A stretch of DNA of 64,000 nt from Norana najaformis. Its lineage: Eukaryota > Annelida > Clitellata > Crassiclitellata > Hormogastridae. The stretch spans positions 34,902,573 to 34,966,572 of the forward strand of contig OZ029915.1 of NCBI GenBank assembly GCA_964023275.1. The letters run 5' to 3'. The notes beneath the pieces are model-generated. The model was not told the origin of the DNA. It did no database searches and was given only the letters and a program-made list of their open reading frames with translations. How positions within the stretch are numbered: the first letter of the stretch is position 1; every line of letters starts with the position of its first letter. This document shows, piece by piece, positions 46,635-57,446 of the stretch. A program made the position numbers and the translations under genes.

Positions 46635-48517
46635 AGGTAAATTTGGGGCAACTTCGACATTGGGGTTTCTTTGGCACATCTTACTTTCAGCATTATATGA
46701 TAATAATAACTGCTTAATTACTACGTCTGGTTCGTGTGTTGGCATATTCCAAGTACTGTTCACCATTATTTCATTCACTTTCAAGCATAGGTGCATAAAC
46801 TTGCGAAAATTTACAGGCGGTATTATCGAGTGTAGAAAGTCGTTATTTTCAAAGTAAAAAACCTTACTTTCTGATCAGTGAGTGTCCACTTTTTCATTAA
46901 TAACTATTAACATCAATGCTGTTATACGTGTTGCAAATTTGATTTAAAAGTTATTTTTGAACGGATGAATTTTATATCTGTTTTTCGTTTTGGGGTATAC
47001 ATTGACATAGTGTCAATATTACCCCATGTGTTTGTGTCAAACTTGCCCCATTCTTGCCATGCTGCATTCTGTCAGTTAAACTTCAAGTGAAATTAGGTGA
47101 CAAACTGTTGACATCTGTGCCGTTAACACATCCAGTTCAACCTGATGCTGACAATCGACTTCGAATAAGCTTAAGCTTATTCTAGGAAACTGCAGGTCTT
47201 GTGGAGTAAGCTTGTCATCACCATCACCAGACTCAGCAACAACGATGAATTCACCTCGTAAAGGAATTAAAACGGCAATTCTGGCTCACGTGAGGCAGAT
47301 TACTCCTAATTGTAAGCTTACAGATGACAAGCGGGTTCGTACAAAGCAAACATTGGCTGAATGTCTGACTTCCGAGGAGGCAAGTAAGCGCTTGAGGGAT
47401 GATGAAGACAAACAACAGATAGGAACAGAGAAGAAGATCAGAACCACATTGAATGTAAATGCTCTAGGATTTACATTCCGAAAACAGAAACAGAGACCAC
47501 CTAGCAAAACCTCAAAATCTACAAAGTCAAAGGCGCGATTTGGTTGTCACACACAGCTAAAGAAGACTAGCAAATGCCGCAAGCCGTTGCTCAGTAAACA
47601 GCAGATGGCTGTGCGAAAACCAGTTTGGCTGAACAGTGGCTGTCAGGAAAACCAATTCCCAGTTAATGCGTCTGATGTTAAGCCGATGTCAGCTGACACT
47701 GTTTCATCGGCTGAAACGGAGCAGCTGCCAACTAAGACGACATTTGCTCAGCAAGTGGTAGATGTTTTACATCATGACATTATTGAAAAACTTAAGCATC
47801 ATCTTTCAGCGAGCAATTTTTACGGTGCACGCAACATTCGCAAGCCATCAAGATATGCACTTTGACATACTTACAGTCAAAAAACTTCAAACTGTAGATA
47901 ATGTGAGGAAACGCTGACTGGTGTGTCAATGTTTCCCATCTTGTGGGGTAACTTTTACATTGAAAGGGTAGTGACAGTTTTCTCAAAAAATGTAGTCATG
48001 AAACTGTCATTTTGTGGTATAATTTTGTGCAACATGAGCTGACATTTCTTTATAGATGTGTTTCACTGCAAGAGCATTCTGCTCTCTTGCCACTATTTCG
48101 ATAATGAAAGTAACAAAACGTCAATATGTTTTTCTTAATGATTTTGCTGTTTATGACACTTACGTTAAAAGCACATGCAATTGAATTATTATTTTTTTAC
48201 TTATAATATATTGCACGAACAGAAGTACTTTACCAAATATAACGAAGATAATGTTCCATTAAACTGTAACACTTCCAACTGGATTTTAGAGGAGATGTCA
48301 ATTTTACCCCAGGTATGGGGTAACACTGACATTTTGGGTGATGACACAAACATTCAAAAATATCAGTTATTGTAATACGCTAACACTCAGAATTAATGTA
48401 ATTATTGGGCTGAATAGTTCAACAACGCAATACAAATAATATATAAGAACTCGTGTTAATGATAATTCCAATATAATTACTTTAACGTAAATATGTCAAA
48501 GTTACCCCACTTTACCT
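46635..48517 (+). mobile_element. Candidate TA-duplicating DNA transposon (Tc1/mariner/pogo-like) with eight internal motif repeats
   Basis: Left terminus 46635-46660 and right terminus 48493-48517 are inverted repeats of 26 and 25 bp. They share AGGTAAA at the outer end and TGGGGYAACTTYGACAT at the inner end, with one 1-bp indel and a few substitutions. Each end is flanked by TA (46633-46634, 48518-48519), the target duplication of the Tc1/mariner/pogo group. The TGGGGTAAnnTTGACAT core recurs at 46644, 46991 and 47011(rc), 47035(rc), 47944, 48295(rc), 48316 and 48493(rc). The only long ORF is 47245-47865 (plus). No DDE/D core is visible, so this copy is probably non-autonomous or deleted. 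It lies upstream of the K2P terminal exon, probably within an intron. Confidence 0.65.
47245..47865 (+). CDS. Basic protein encoded by the candidate transposon (207 codons), function unknown
   Basis: The first ATG of the frame is at 47245. The frame is open from 47152, and an in-frame TTG at 47212 is not a likely start. The stop is at 47863-47865. The product is Lys/Arg/Ser/Thr-rich without membrane segments or a signal peptide, with short basic clusters (KQKQRPPSKTSKSTKSKARF) that could bind nucleic acid or act as a nuclear signal. The segment AECLTSEEASKRLRDDEDKQ resembles the 'LTS.E...L...E.K' region near the C-terminus of pogo/Tigger-type transposases. If so, this is a transposase tail whose catalytic part was deleted. 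That link is inference. A captured or host-derived ORF is the alternative. It is the longest non-repetitive, non-retroelement frame besides K2P. Confidence 0.45.
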   Translation: MNSPRKGIKTAILAHVRQITPNCKLTDDKRVRTKQTLAECLTSEEASKRLRDDEDKQQIGTEKKIRTTLNVNALGFTFRKQKQRPPSKTSKSTKSKARFGCHTQLKKTSKCRKPLLSKQQMAVRKPVWLNSGCQENQFPVNASDVKPMSADTVSSAETEQLPTKTTFAQQVVDVLHHDIIEKLKHHLSASNFYGARNIRKPSRYAL

Positions 48518-48519
48518 TA

Positions 48520-49398
48520 TGCATTTTCTGGTGCTCCTATTTGTTTTTCAATGCAGAAGAAATATACAATATCTTAATGCATTGCAAAATCGTTTTGGGC
48601 TGAATGGTCTTCGTCTAGATCTGCGTGCCCATGGAAGCTGCGTAATCATTTGCCAGCATTGGGCATCTTCATTTTAAACCTAATTGTCAGTTTTATAGAA
48701 GTTTTGGAAGCAGTTCTGAACAGATCGAGAAACAAGGCGCTATATAATATCTCTTTCTGCATAACAACAGAATGGCTACACTATTGCTCACATCAAGTCT
48801 TGCAATTAACGGTCAGAGTAATGGTTGCAGGTAAATAACAAAATAACAGAACAGCAGGCTTTAGGCCTGCTCAATATCTCGGCTGTGTGAACTTCAGTTG
48901 AAGCGTTTTCTGGTTGCCACTGCTGTACCACCGGCCGCGGCAGAGGTTCCGATAGATTACTAAACAAACGATGGCGCTATCTGTCGCCATGATATCCTGA
49001 ATCAGACAGCGACCAGCATGCCATGGAATTAAAGCCCGGTCTCTTGTTGCTAACCGTTCTACGCAACTCACCAGGGCCTAGAAGTCATGGCGCCAAAGGT
49101 TCTGTGACGCCAAGGCAGCTTGTTTGGGCAACGGAGATATCTACCTAATATGTCACTGAACAAATATTAACACTATTAAAAATAATATATTAATATGTAC
49201 TCTGATATTACGTAACAAATTAATTTTATCTACCTTAGGTCTGTTCTTGGCTGAGGTTGGCTCACACAATTTTTAAACACTTCCCCGGCCACTGCAACTC
49301 ACCAAACAGTTGCTAGCTGCAGGAGCCTCCAGACTAGCACGGATGTTCTCGGCAGCCACTCTTGTTGTTCCACTCATAATTTGTTGTAGTTGTAGTAG

Positions 49399-49399
<1 letters not shown>
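48520..49399. other. Intergenic or intronic DNA
   Basis: No gene recognised. If the K2P gene extends upstream on the minus strand, this is probably intron. Confidence 0.45.

Positions 49400-49469
<70 letters not shown>
49400..49469. repeat. (AAT)23 microsatellite abutting a LINE
   Basis: Perfect AAT repeats. The truncated 5' end of the next element starts at the last unit. Confidence 0.97.
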
Positions 49470-49470
<1 letters not shown>

Positions 49471-50672
49471 TTGCCCGTGTGTGGGTCACCCGTTACTGGA
49501 GAGGTATGATCTACTACTTCGTGAAGGTTTTGTCTCTATTTTTAATTTGGCCCTCACAGACCATCAATGGCTTCAGGCCTCCCTCCCCATTAAAGCTGGA
49601 GGTTTAGGCCTACGCTGGGTGTCTTCGCTTGCTCTACCCGCCTTCTTGGCATCCGCTGCAGGCACCCAAACGTAGCAATCTGCCATTCTTCACAAAGGCC
49701 AAATATCACCAGATTTTCATCTCAACACTATGGTGGAACATTGGTGTGCACTCACCATGACTCCACAACCTAATACTCATCTCTGGCAGAGACAATCCCA
49801 ATGGGATAAACCTCTATACGAGATATCAAAAACTACACTTATTACCAATAATAACGACGCGTACCACCAGGCACGTCTAAAGGCGGTGTCATCGCCTCAT
49901 GCCGGGGATTGGTTATTTGCCCTCCCCATTAACTCAATCGGTCTTCGCCTGGATGACGAAGCCGTACGTATAGCCGTAGGTCTCCGTCTCGGAGCTATTC
50001 TATGTCAACCACATAATTGCACATGTGGAGCTCTGGTGACTGCTGAGGGGTCGCATGGTCTCTCTTGCCGTTTGGGACCCGGCAGAATGGCACGTCACGC
50101 TTGTCTCAATGACCTTATTCACAGAAGTCTGACTCGAACGGGCTTCCCATCAGTGAAAGAACCTACGGGTCTCTCTAGAACAGACGGCAAGAGACCGGAT
50201 GGCCTTACCCTGATTCCTTGGCGTTCGGGGCGCAGCCTCCTATGGGATGTCACCGTGATTGACACCCTTGCACATTCTTACTTAGAGGCAACCTCTGTTA
50301 CAGCAGGAGGCGCAGCTGAATTGGCGGCCGATAGAAAAACTTTGAAATATGATCATCTCACTAATGCATACCACTTTGTCCCTCTGGCCTTTGAGACTTT
50401 AGGCCCTATCAATGGTTTGGGTATGACCTTTCTCACAGACTTGGGGCGTATATTGTCCCTCATATCCGGAGATGGTAGAGAAACAGGTTACCTTTTTCAA
50501 CGTTTGTCTATAACATTACAGCGTTTCAATGCAGTCGCCTTCCACGGTACATTTGTGATGCCGAATCCAGACGAGGATTAGCCGTTCCTGAATCCCTCTC
50601 TCTCTTTTTCTCCGGAAATATTTGAACAACCAAGGGATTATACTTAACTTGGTAAAATAATAATAATAATAA
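49470..50672 (+). mobile_element. 5'-truncated non-LTR retrotransposon with a PD-(D/E)XK-like C-terminus and (TAA)n tail
   Basis: Plus-strand element. It is cut at its 5' end against an (AAT)n array, and its 74-bp 3' UTR ends in AATAATAATAATAA at about 50655-50672. Another ATT/GTT array follows. The coding part is described separately. Confidence 0.75.
49471..50581 (+). pseudogene. LINE pol C-terminal region with restriction-like endonuclease signature
   Basis: One frame runs from 49472 to 50581, broken once by TAG at 49673-49675. The first part (LPIKAGGLGLRWVSSLALPA) is the post-RT 'thumb'-type segment. In the second part, numbered from the codon at 49730, a zinc-finger-like C97-x-C99-x9-H109-x3-C113 (CTCG...HGLSC) precedes RPDG (155-158) and LLWDVTVID (170-178). 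Paired Asp residues in that order match the PD-(D/E)XK nuclease fold of RLE-type LINEs (R2/NeSL/Hero/Utopia-type). A conserved tail (YLFQRLSITLQRFNAVAFHG) follows. Similar proteins are common in marine invertebrate genomes. The clade is not assigned. The lone stop suggests a recent insertion. Confidence 0.7.
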
Positions 50673-50765
50673 GTATTATTATTGTTGTTGTTGTTGCTGC
50701 TGTTGTTGTTATTATTATCATTATTATTAGTAGTAGTAATAGTTGTTGTTGTAGTAGCCGCAGCT
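50673..50765. repeat. Compound ATT/GTT/GTA trinucleotide array
   Basis: ATT, GTT, ATT and GTA blocks in succession after the LINE tail. Confidence 0.92.
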
Positions 50766-53200
50766 GTAGTACAATTGTTATTATTTGGTCTGGCTATAAC
50801 AAGACACTTAAAACGCTTTGCCAATGAAAAAAACAAATATGCAAATTAAGGCGTTTATTAATTCAACAAAACCGAGAAAGTGCTCGCATAATATAATAAT
50901 AACATAAGTTATAAACGTTTTCTGCTGATGTTGTCAAAAGTACAAACCAAAAAAGTCGACCAACCCCCTAGGTGCAGGAGTGTCTCCTTTCCATTTGTGA
51001 TGGTTTCAGGTGACCAAACGATTTATATCTATTAAATTGTATGCAAAAGAATACAACTCGTGATACCTGGGCACAAACTAAACTCGAACTTGTGAGACAC
51101 TTGTTCTATCGTGTTCAACGAATGCAAATGCACTATCGCTGAGCACTACACTACTAGATATACAGCCAGCTGTCTGCAGCGTTGATTATGCTCTATCATG
51201 CATAGCTACTACACGTACGTCTCGGCTTTGTAGCTATTTTTACAGAGGCTCGTGGTAATTATTTACATGCGTCTAACTTTATCATAATAATCATCATGCG
51301 TCATGCATTACACTAATTACAATCAGACGAGTAAGAGCAAAGTAGACCCTGAGGCCTGGACCGTTTCGTCGGTCGGCCTATCGGTCTATGTGCATATTAT
51401 GTGTATGTTGTGTTGTGTTTAATCTAGTTGTTCGTGAGGACTGCGGGCAATTGCTTTTTTGCCATTCAGTCTTTATCTTTTAATCTTTTCCTCAAGGTCT
51501 TGTGGTTTGCCGATGCGGAGATTACAAGGCTCGATAAGGTTCAAAGCATAGTTTCTGTGAGCATGAGAGAAGGCGATGCATAGGAAGATAGAGAAACAAC
51601 ATTACAGAGTCACATCATCGTGAGATAGGCAGAGAATTACTTGGAGAAATAGAGGCTGCCTAACTTTACAACTTTCTCACCTTCCTTTTCCCCTTCTTTT
51701 CTTCTTTTTTCTTTTTCTCTCTCCCTCACCCTCTCTCCCTACCTCTTTCCCCCTCTCTCTGTCTCTGTCTTTCTCTGTGTATCTCTCTCTGTCCATTATC
51801 TATTACTTACATTACTAATAGTTCAACATGAAACTGTTCTGCCCAATATCCGGTCCTTGACATGCTGTTTCTTATATGCCCGATCATGTACTAAAATGTT
51901 TTGGATGATTGTTTTGACGTTGCTTTAGTGATGCAATACTTACCCTACTGCTGTACGCTTGAGGCCCATCAGTATTGATATGCAGGTATTTCTCTACTTT
52001 AAAGTAAGAAAAATCACATAGGCAGTGGATAGGATACTCAAACGGTACAGGGGCCTCCAGACTGGAGTCAGAATTTTTCTGCAGTGACAAAAGCCGACAT
52101 AGAATTCCTTATTCCAGCTACTTGCTTATTGGAACCAGTCATAAGTTTTCATTTTAAATAAGAATTAGCACCACGACCATCTTATAGATTTGAAAAAGTC
52201 AACCAAGCAACTAGCTACTTCTACGCACATTTCTTGTAGTCGAACGTATTCTGTTAATATGTATTCTATGCCAATTTTACATTTGTGTTTTTTAAATCTA
52301 TGCTCATAAAGTTGTGTTGAGTTTTTTAGATTTGATTTTTTAGTTTAAAATATGGATGGAGATAGAGAGAGTGATAAGAACAGAGAACTAGAAATGGGGA
52401 TAGAGTACCTATGTCACAGAAACTGGAATAATAAACATGCTTTGGCAACTGTGTTTACTATGTATGTTTGTGTAAAACTATTTTCTGTATTGATGTGCAC
52501 AGTCAGTGGCATATCTAGCGAGGAAGTGGCCTCTGGGTCCTGACCTGCTGAGTCCAAAACCATCGCTCTTGGGATTCATATGATGACATGTTTTAGTTGT
52601 ACCCATATCCAGATCGGTAAACCTAGACTCTGCTTTATCAATGGAGAACGAGTTTCTTGCAATAAAGAGTTTTTCCAGGCTGATTTAAAACTATATATAG
52701 TTTTTTAAAGCAGTACCAACATATGTAGCCCAAATGTACTCAGTTTCATACTAAATGCTTAAAAAAATTGGCTTCCCTGAGGCTCCACTCCGAACCCCGC
52801 TGGAGAGCTTACAACCCTCCTCCAGATCGTCGAGTCCCTGGGGCTTCGCGACTACGGCGCTCGCTTTCCAGGATACCTCATTTTCATCCAAGTACTGGAT
52901 GCCCTGGTTAAAAAGTTGCGTAAGCGGATGTTCACAGTTTACCACAGATGGATGTTGTCAGTATAACAAACAATTGAAACAAATTTAGATAACCTCCAAA
53001 ATGCACATCATTAACGTCGTCTGTTGTATACACTTCACTACAGATTTGAACAGGCACTTCTGTGAAATGATCTCAATATACAGTATACAGCAACGACTAA
53101 TGACATTACACTCTGGTTATAGCATGTCTTTAAGGCATCTCATCGCTCCATGCGCAGTAACACATGGGCCACGGTGCATAGTTTGCATAAGGCACCGCGA
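50766..53200. other. Intergenic DNA
   Basis: No recognised gene. Pyrimidine-rich at about 51690-51800. A 64-codon minus-strand frame at 52751-52945 is GC-richer than its surroundings but has no recognised domain. 'cagtggcatatctagcga' at about 52503 resembles a hAT-type terminus. Confidence 0.45.
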
Positions 53201-53202
53201 AT

Positions 53203-53218
53203 GGTTAATCCGGCCCTG
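53203..53218 (-). mobile_element. Single hAT-like terminus
   Basis: The minus strand reads CAGGGCCGGATTAACC, the style of terminal inverted repeat found in hAT transposons. No partner end or 8-bp duplication was found, so it is a relic at most. Confidence 0.3.
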
Positions 53219-56200
53219 AGTAAAAATCGTTTCTTCGTTTCTGAAAAATGTTGTTTTCAAGCGGTACTTGGTACAGCCATATCATAGTTCTCGTGTAAAC
53301 TACATGCACGCATTTCTTCAAAGGCCACAACCTACAGAAGTAGTTTATTCACAGACACTCAATCAACGAAAGTTGAGTCAGGTTTGCTTCGAGTCGAACG
53401 TCATAGGATAACAAGCTGTGTGCAGTGAACTGGGGAGAATGTCGGGGTATCTATTGTGGCAGACAACTTAACCTCAAGGCAACAAGACAAGTTACGTTTG
53501 ATAGCTGATGCCGTTGTAACATTTATCAAACCGTTGTACACTTGGATTGAGATCATTTCACAGAAGTGGAGCAGTACGAGTTGGCTGGGCCCTAGAATAC
53601 ACCAGGAAGCTCCTTGTTCCTGTTTCGAGTCAGACGGGTTGGCAAAAACTGTGTTCTTCGGCCCGTGGTGATATGATAGTCCTGCACCATCTTAGATCAG
53701 CTAGACAGCCATATTTTAGCGCCTTTGCGATGATCTAAAAATGCACTATATAAATGTTCAGCTGCATACATACTTGATTTGTGGAATAACACTCATTTTT
53801 GAGTATAATGAGGTGGTATTAATTTAAGCAGACATCATTAGGTTGCTAGTGTAAGCAGCGATGATGAATGAAATTCTTGGGGAGGTTAAATGTCATCCAC
53901 TATCAGTTTTTTAGAGGTAACAGGGACCAAATGATAAATAGCATTAAACAAATAGTTGTTGGTGAAAGGCTTAAGTGATAAATGTTAAGGCCTATAGATA
54001 GCGATCAATTGAGGCTAATGACTGCACTACAAGTGGATGATGTTGAGCGAAAAGGAACGGGATAAGTGGAACTATCCATCAGATCAGGTAAAAAGCACCT
54101 GTTGCTCGAATCACTCGCTAATTAATGCCTTCCTCTGCCGTTGTTTCAACTTTCTTTCTTTTAGATAAATTCTCCCGACGTCTAAGCGGTTCAGACTAAG
54201 CCTTTGTTTAAGATATAGTGTGTTCAAAGACTGCACGAACGGACATTTGCCTCATCCCAAACAGTTATATGTGACGTGCTATCCCAAAACTAGGCGCTTG
54301 ACGCACACATTTATTTATGAGCAACAAGCAGAAACGGTTAATTGTGACTATTATATGCAAATTTTTCCCCCATCAAATTCGAGCGTTAGAACATAACAGG
54401 TACCAAAAGAAAACTTATTTATTTCATGAGAAAACTGAGAGCTTTAATGAGCATTCCATAAAACAACAGTGCAAATCCACATGATTTTGACCGTTTATCA
54501 AAGGATAGCATTAAGAGTCGGCTCACTGAACACATCAATGTTATAATTATTTATGGGACCTGTAGATCGACACTCGATTGTTTAGGACATTTTAATATAA
54601 ATAGTCTGCTGTCATGCCTTACGTGCTACACGAAAACTGAAATGCTGTGTGTACCTAAACAGCCAACTGGCTCCAAATGAATAAGATTTTGAGGAAAGAT
54701 GATACAATGCTTAAGCAAAACGCACTCTGTTCAAATATTTACGAAAGGAACTGTTTCAGAGCATCAACATACCATCAATGTAATGTTAAAATCACAGCTG
54801 CAAGACAACAGGAGTCGGATAAGCCATTAGCCTAGATTAGACGTGACCTGTTATAATAAGCAAGCGTAATTTGTATATACAATATATATATATATTGTAA
54901 TTTAGAAAGCAGCGATAATAAGAAAATTTAGAATAATAATGGATGAGTTAGAAAGATATGGTAAGATAAGTCAATGGAAGGACGCATGCTGCGCTAATAA
55001 AATAGAAGGAAAGAAAATGACCATATAAATGCATAAAGTAAATTTAGTCGTCTTAAATTGTCTGTACAATTTCAACGATATTGATTGTTTAAGAAGTTGA
55101 TGTGTTCCTGAACGTACTGAAGTAGCTGTTAAATTTAGAATGCGAAAGCAGAATATTTCAAGAGCGCCAACGTTTCAGAGTCAATCTTTAAAATTTTATA
55201 TTGAAAGATTTGACTTTAAAGGATAATTTGTGCATGTTATGACTAAATGTTGTCGGGAGATAAAAGCCAAACTTTACAATCAAATCTGGAGACTTTGAAC
55301 CTAGGGAGATTGAAGTTCTCAAGACGCCCTGCAAATGCAGACTTGGAGCCAACAATTGTAGCCAACACAGTAGAATTCTTAGGCATACAACATTGTACTT
55401 AGGCATTGTACTGTCGAACTCCCAATCTCACAGCACAAATCAACCTCTAAAATATCCTGATACTTTTCTTTGCTGCTATGGGTGATATGAGTGATATGTG
55501 TGTTTCTGTCTCTGCTGAAAGTTTAACGAAAGTTTGCACAGCGCTATTCGTTTAGTTGTTGATTGCAGGCTCCGCCGATTCACTCCTCGACGACGTCAGC
55601 CTATATTGCGAACGCCCATTCAATGTCTTTCTTCTTTCGTGTACCACCTGACACAGACCATGCTCAACCTTGCAATTTCACTTGTGTTTCTTTATGTAAA
55701 AGTCTGTTGTCGTACGATTCGCTGGCTCCTCTGAGGGTCGAGTTGAGTTCGTTGAAGTTAATTCGTTAAGTCGTGGCATGGAGTGCGTGCAGTAAGGCAG
55801 CCGGCTTGAGTCTTGAGGCGTGGCACAGCACGCAGACTCCTACGTCCAGTGCTCATCGTTGAATGCATTGCCTCAGAGTCAGTTTATTTATGATGCCTAT
55901 TGAAACCGCGCCAATAAATCAGGAGTATTACCTTCACGCTGCTCATGTGAACGCCGAAAATAAGAACGAATATGGGGCACTGCTGATTCAGTTTATTGCG
56001 CCCTGGATTCCTGCGCAAAGAACCTTGAGCACTTAGATTAAGATGAACGGGAAGCTGTGCAGATGGACAGACCAGGCCCGTGATGTCCAGAAATCGTCTC
56101 ATCCCCGCCCGTTATCTGTCTCCGACTCTAATCCCCCTCCTCCTTTTCAGAAACCTGCTTTCAGCAGCTTCTGCTGATGGCACTAGTTGATGAAGACGCT

Positions 56201-56480
56201 GCCAATTCATGGACCCCCCAGAAGCTGGGTGTCTGTGATGTGTGCTTGCTTAATATGAGCATCCAATACAGTTTCTCTTACCTGGTCGGCTGACTGGTTG
56301 GGTAACTTGCCTACTGGCTACCATCTCTATGCCAATTGCGCTCCATTTACAAGACTTTCTCAATGTGTTTTACACGTATACCTTGTGTCCATGTTGTTCT
56401 TCTTAGGAGATAACCCTCATACATAAAGCAAAAGTTTCAGTATTATGACATATTGCAGATTTATATTAGTTTGCTAGTCA
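53219..56480. other. Intergenic DNA
   Basis: About 3.3 kb with no gene recognised. A (TA)n run is at about 54883-54895. Overlapping frames at 55534-55769 have no domain. Confidence 0.45.
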
Positions 56481-56548
56481 TTTATCTGGACACTTAACAT
56501 AGCGCCTTTTAAGTACTTCACAAAAGCGTTGCCTACGCTAGCCCAAAT
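56481..56548 (-). mobile_element. Short 3'-end fragment related to the LINE at 60476-61312
   Basis: The minus strand 'aacgcttttgtgaagtactt' and 'aaaggcgctatgttaagtgt' correspond to 'aagcgcttttgagaggtactt' and 'agcgctttataagtgtt' at 60480-60545. Tail lost. Confidence 0.45.
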
Positions 56549-57210
56549 GACGTTAGATTCTGCTATAATTAGCTTTTCGATTTAGTTTTATAGTTTCAGC
56601 TTGGGATGTTAGCTGTCACTGCTAGTTACCCTAATACCTGTTTCCGAAGGGCTGTTATGCCGGAGTAGGTTGTCCTTCACGAGGTGCTATATACTTTCAC
56701 CGATACGGTACAATGCAAAAGAATACAAGAGAAGACAAATTATATGAATATCTTTTGTCAAAATATAAACCTGGAATTTGAGTAGGCTGTCCGGGGCTTT
56801 CGGTTGACATGGAAACCAACTGAAAGCGAGCACTGAAACAGAGTTGTCTGAAGCACTGAACTGCATAGTCAACCTTCAATATCGCTCGACATCTTTCATG
56901 TCCTGAGTTACATCTGCGAAGTTACCGACCTCAGTAAATAGCTAAATGCTTTTAGGAGGCCAGTGAGGTGTCCTCTTACATGCGTTACGTTGTTTTCTGT
57001 CTCCATAATCCTCTAATGTTTCTTTTTTGGTCCTATTTCTTATTTCCTCTGTTGTGTCGATGCCGTCCAAGCAAACCGCTTTTTCTAACATCCATATTTC
57101 CGTAGCCATTGGAATGGAATCGACGTCATCGTTTACATAGTCGTCTCGTGATTTTTTAAAATGAATTTCCAGACTTTGCTGGAAAAAATTCCTCCAATCT
57201 GCCGCAGTTC

Positions 57211-57214
<4 letters not shown>
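56549..57214. other. Intergenic DNA
   Basis: No gene recognised. Confidence 0.5.

Positions 57215-57289
<75 letters not shown>
57215..57289. repeat. (TC)37 microsatellite
   Basis: Perfect TC run of about 75 bp. Confidence 0.98.
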
Positions 57290-57291
<2 letters not shown>

Positions 57292-57415
57292 GAAGAGTTG
57301 TCCTGTTTCTTCAGAACAGAGTACTGCAGTTTCGATTGATGCTTATTAAGATTTGGGCGCTATAGAAGAGAGATTAGACTTGTGCCAGAAGAGGGTAATA
57401 AGCATCCTAATGGCT

Positions 57416-57446
57416 ACCGCCGCCGCCGCCGCCGCTGCTGCTGCTG
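57416..57446. repeat. (CCG)n(CTG)n trinucleotide tract
   Basis: Five or six GCC units followed by about five GCT units. Confidence 0.92.

Noticed and set aside
46420..46693. N-terminal 92 residues of the long minus-strand K2P frame (start at 46693)
   Set aside because: This part translates the intron trinucleotide array and the transposon terminus into Ile/Val-rich sequence. A clear splice acceptor lies at 46420-46421, exactly at the conserved GYG intron site.
51884..51960. GTAAGT donor-like site at about 51940 (minus) as the missing K2P upstream exon
   Set aside because: The preceding frame contains no transmembrane segment or pore helix, and the phase does not deliver the expected TTIG ending.
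40067..52090. Shared peptide CDFSYFKV in frames at 40.1 and 52.0 kb
   Set aside because: The surrounding nucleotides do not align, so the 8-residue match is probably chance.
52751..52988. GC-richer frames on both strands at 52.75-52.99 kb as a conserved exon
   Set aside because: No recognisable domain, no clear splice sites in frame, and the two strands are equally open.
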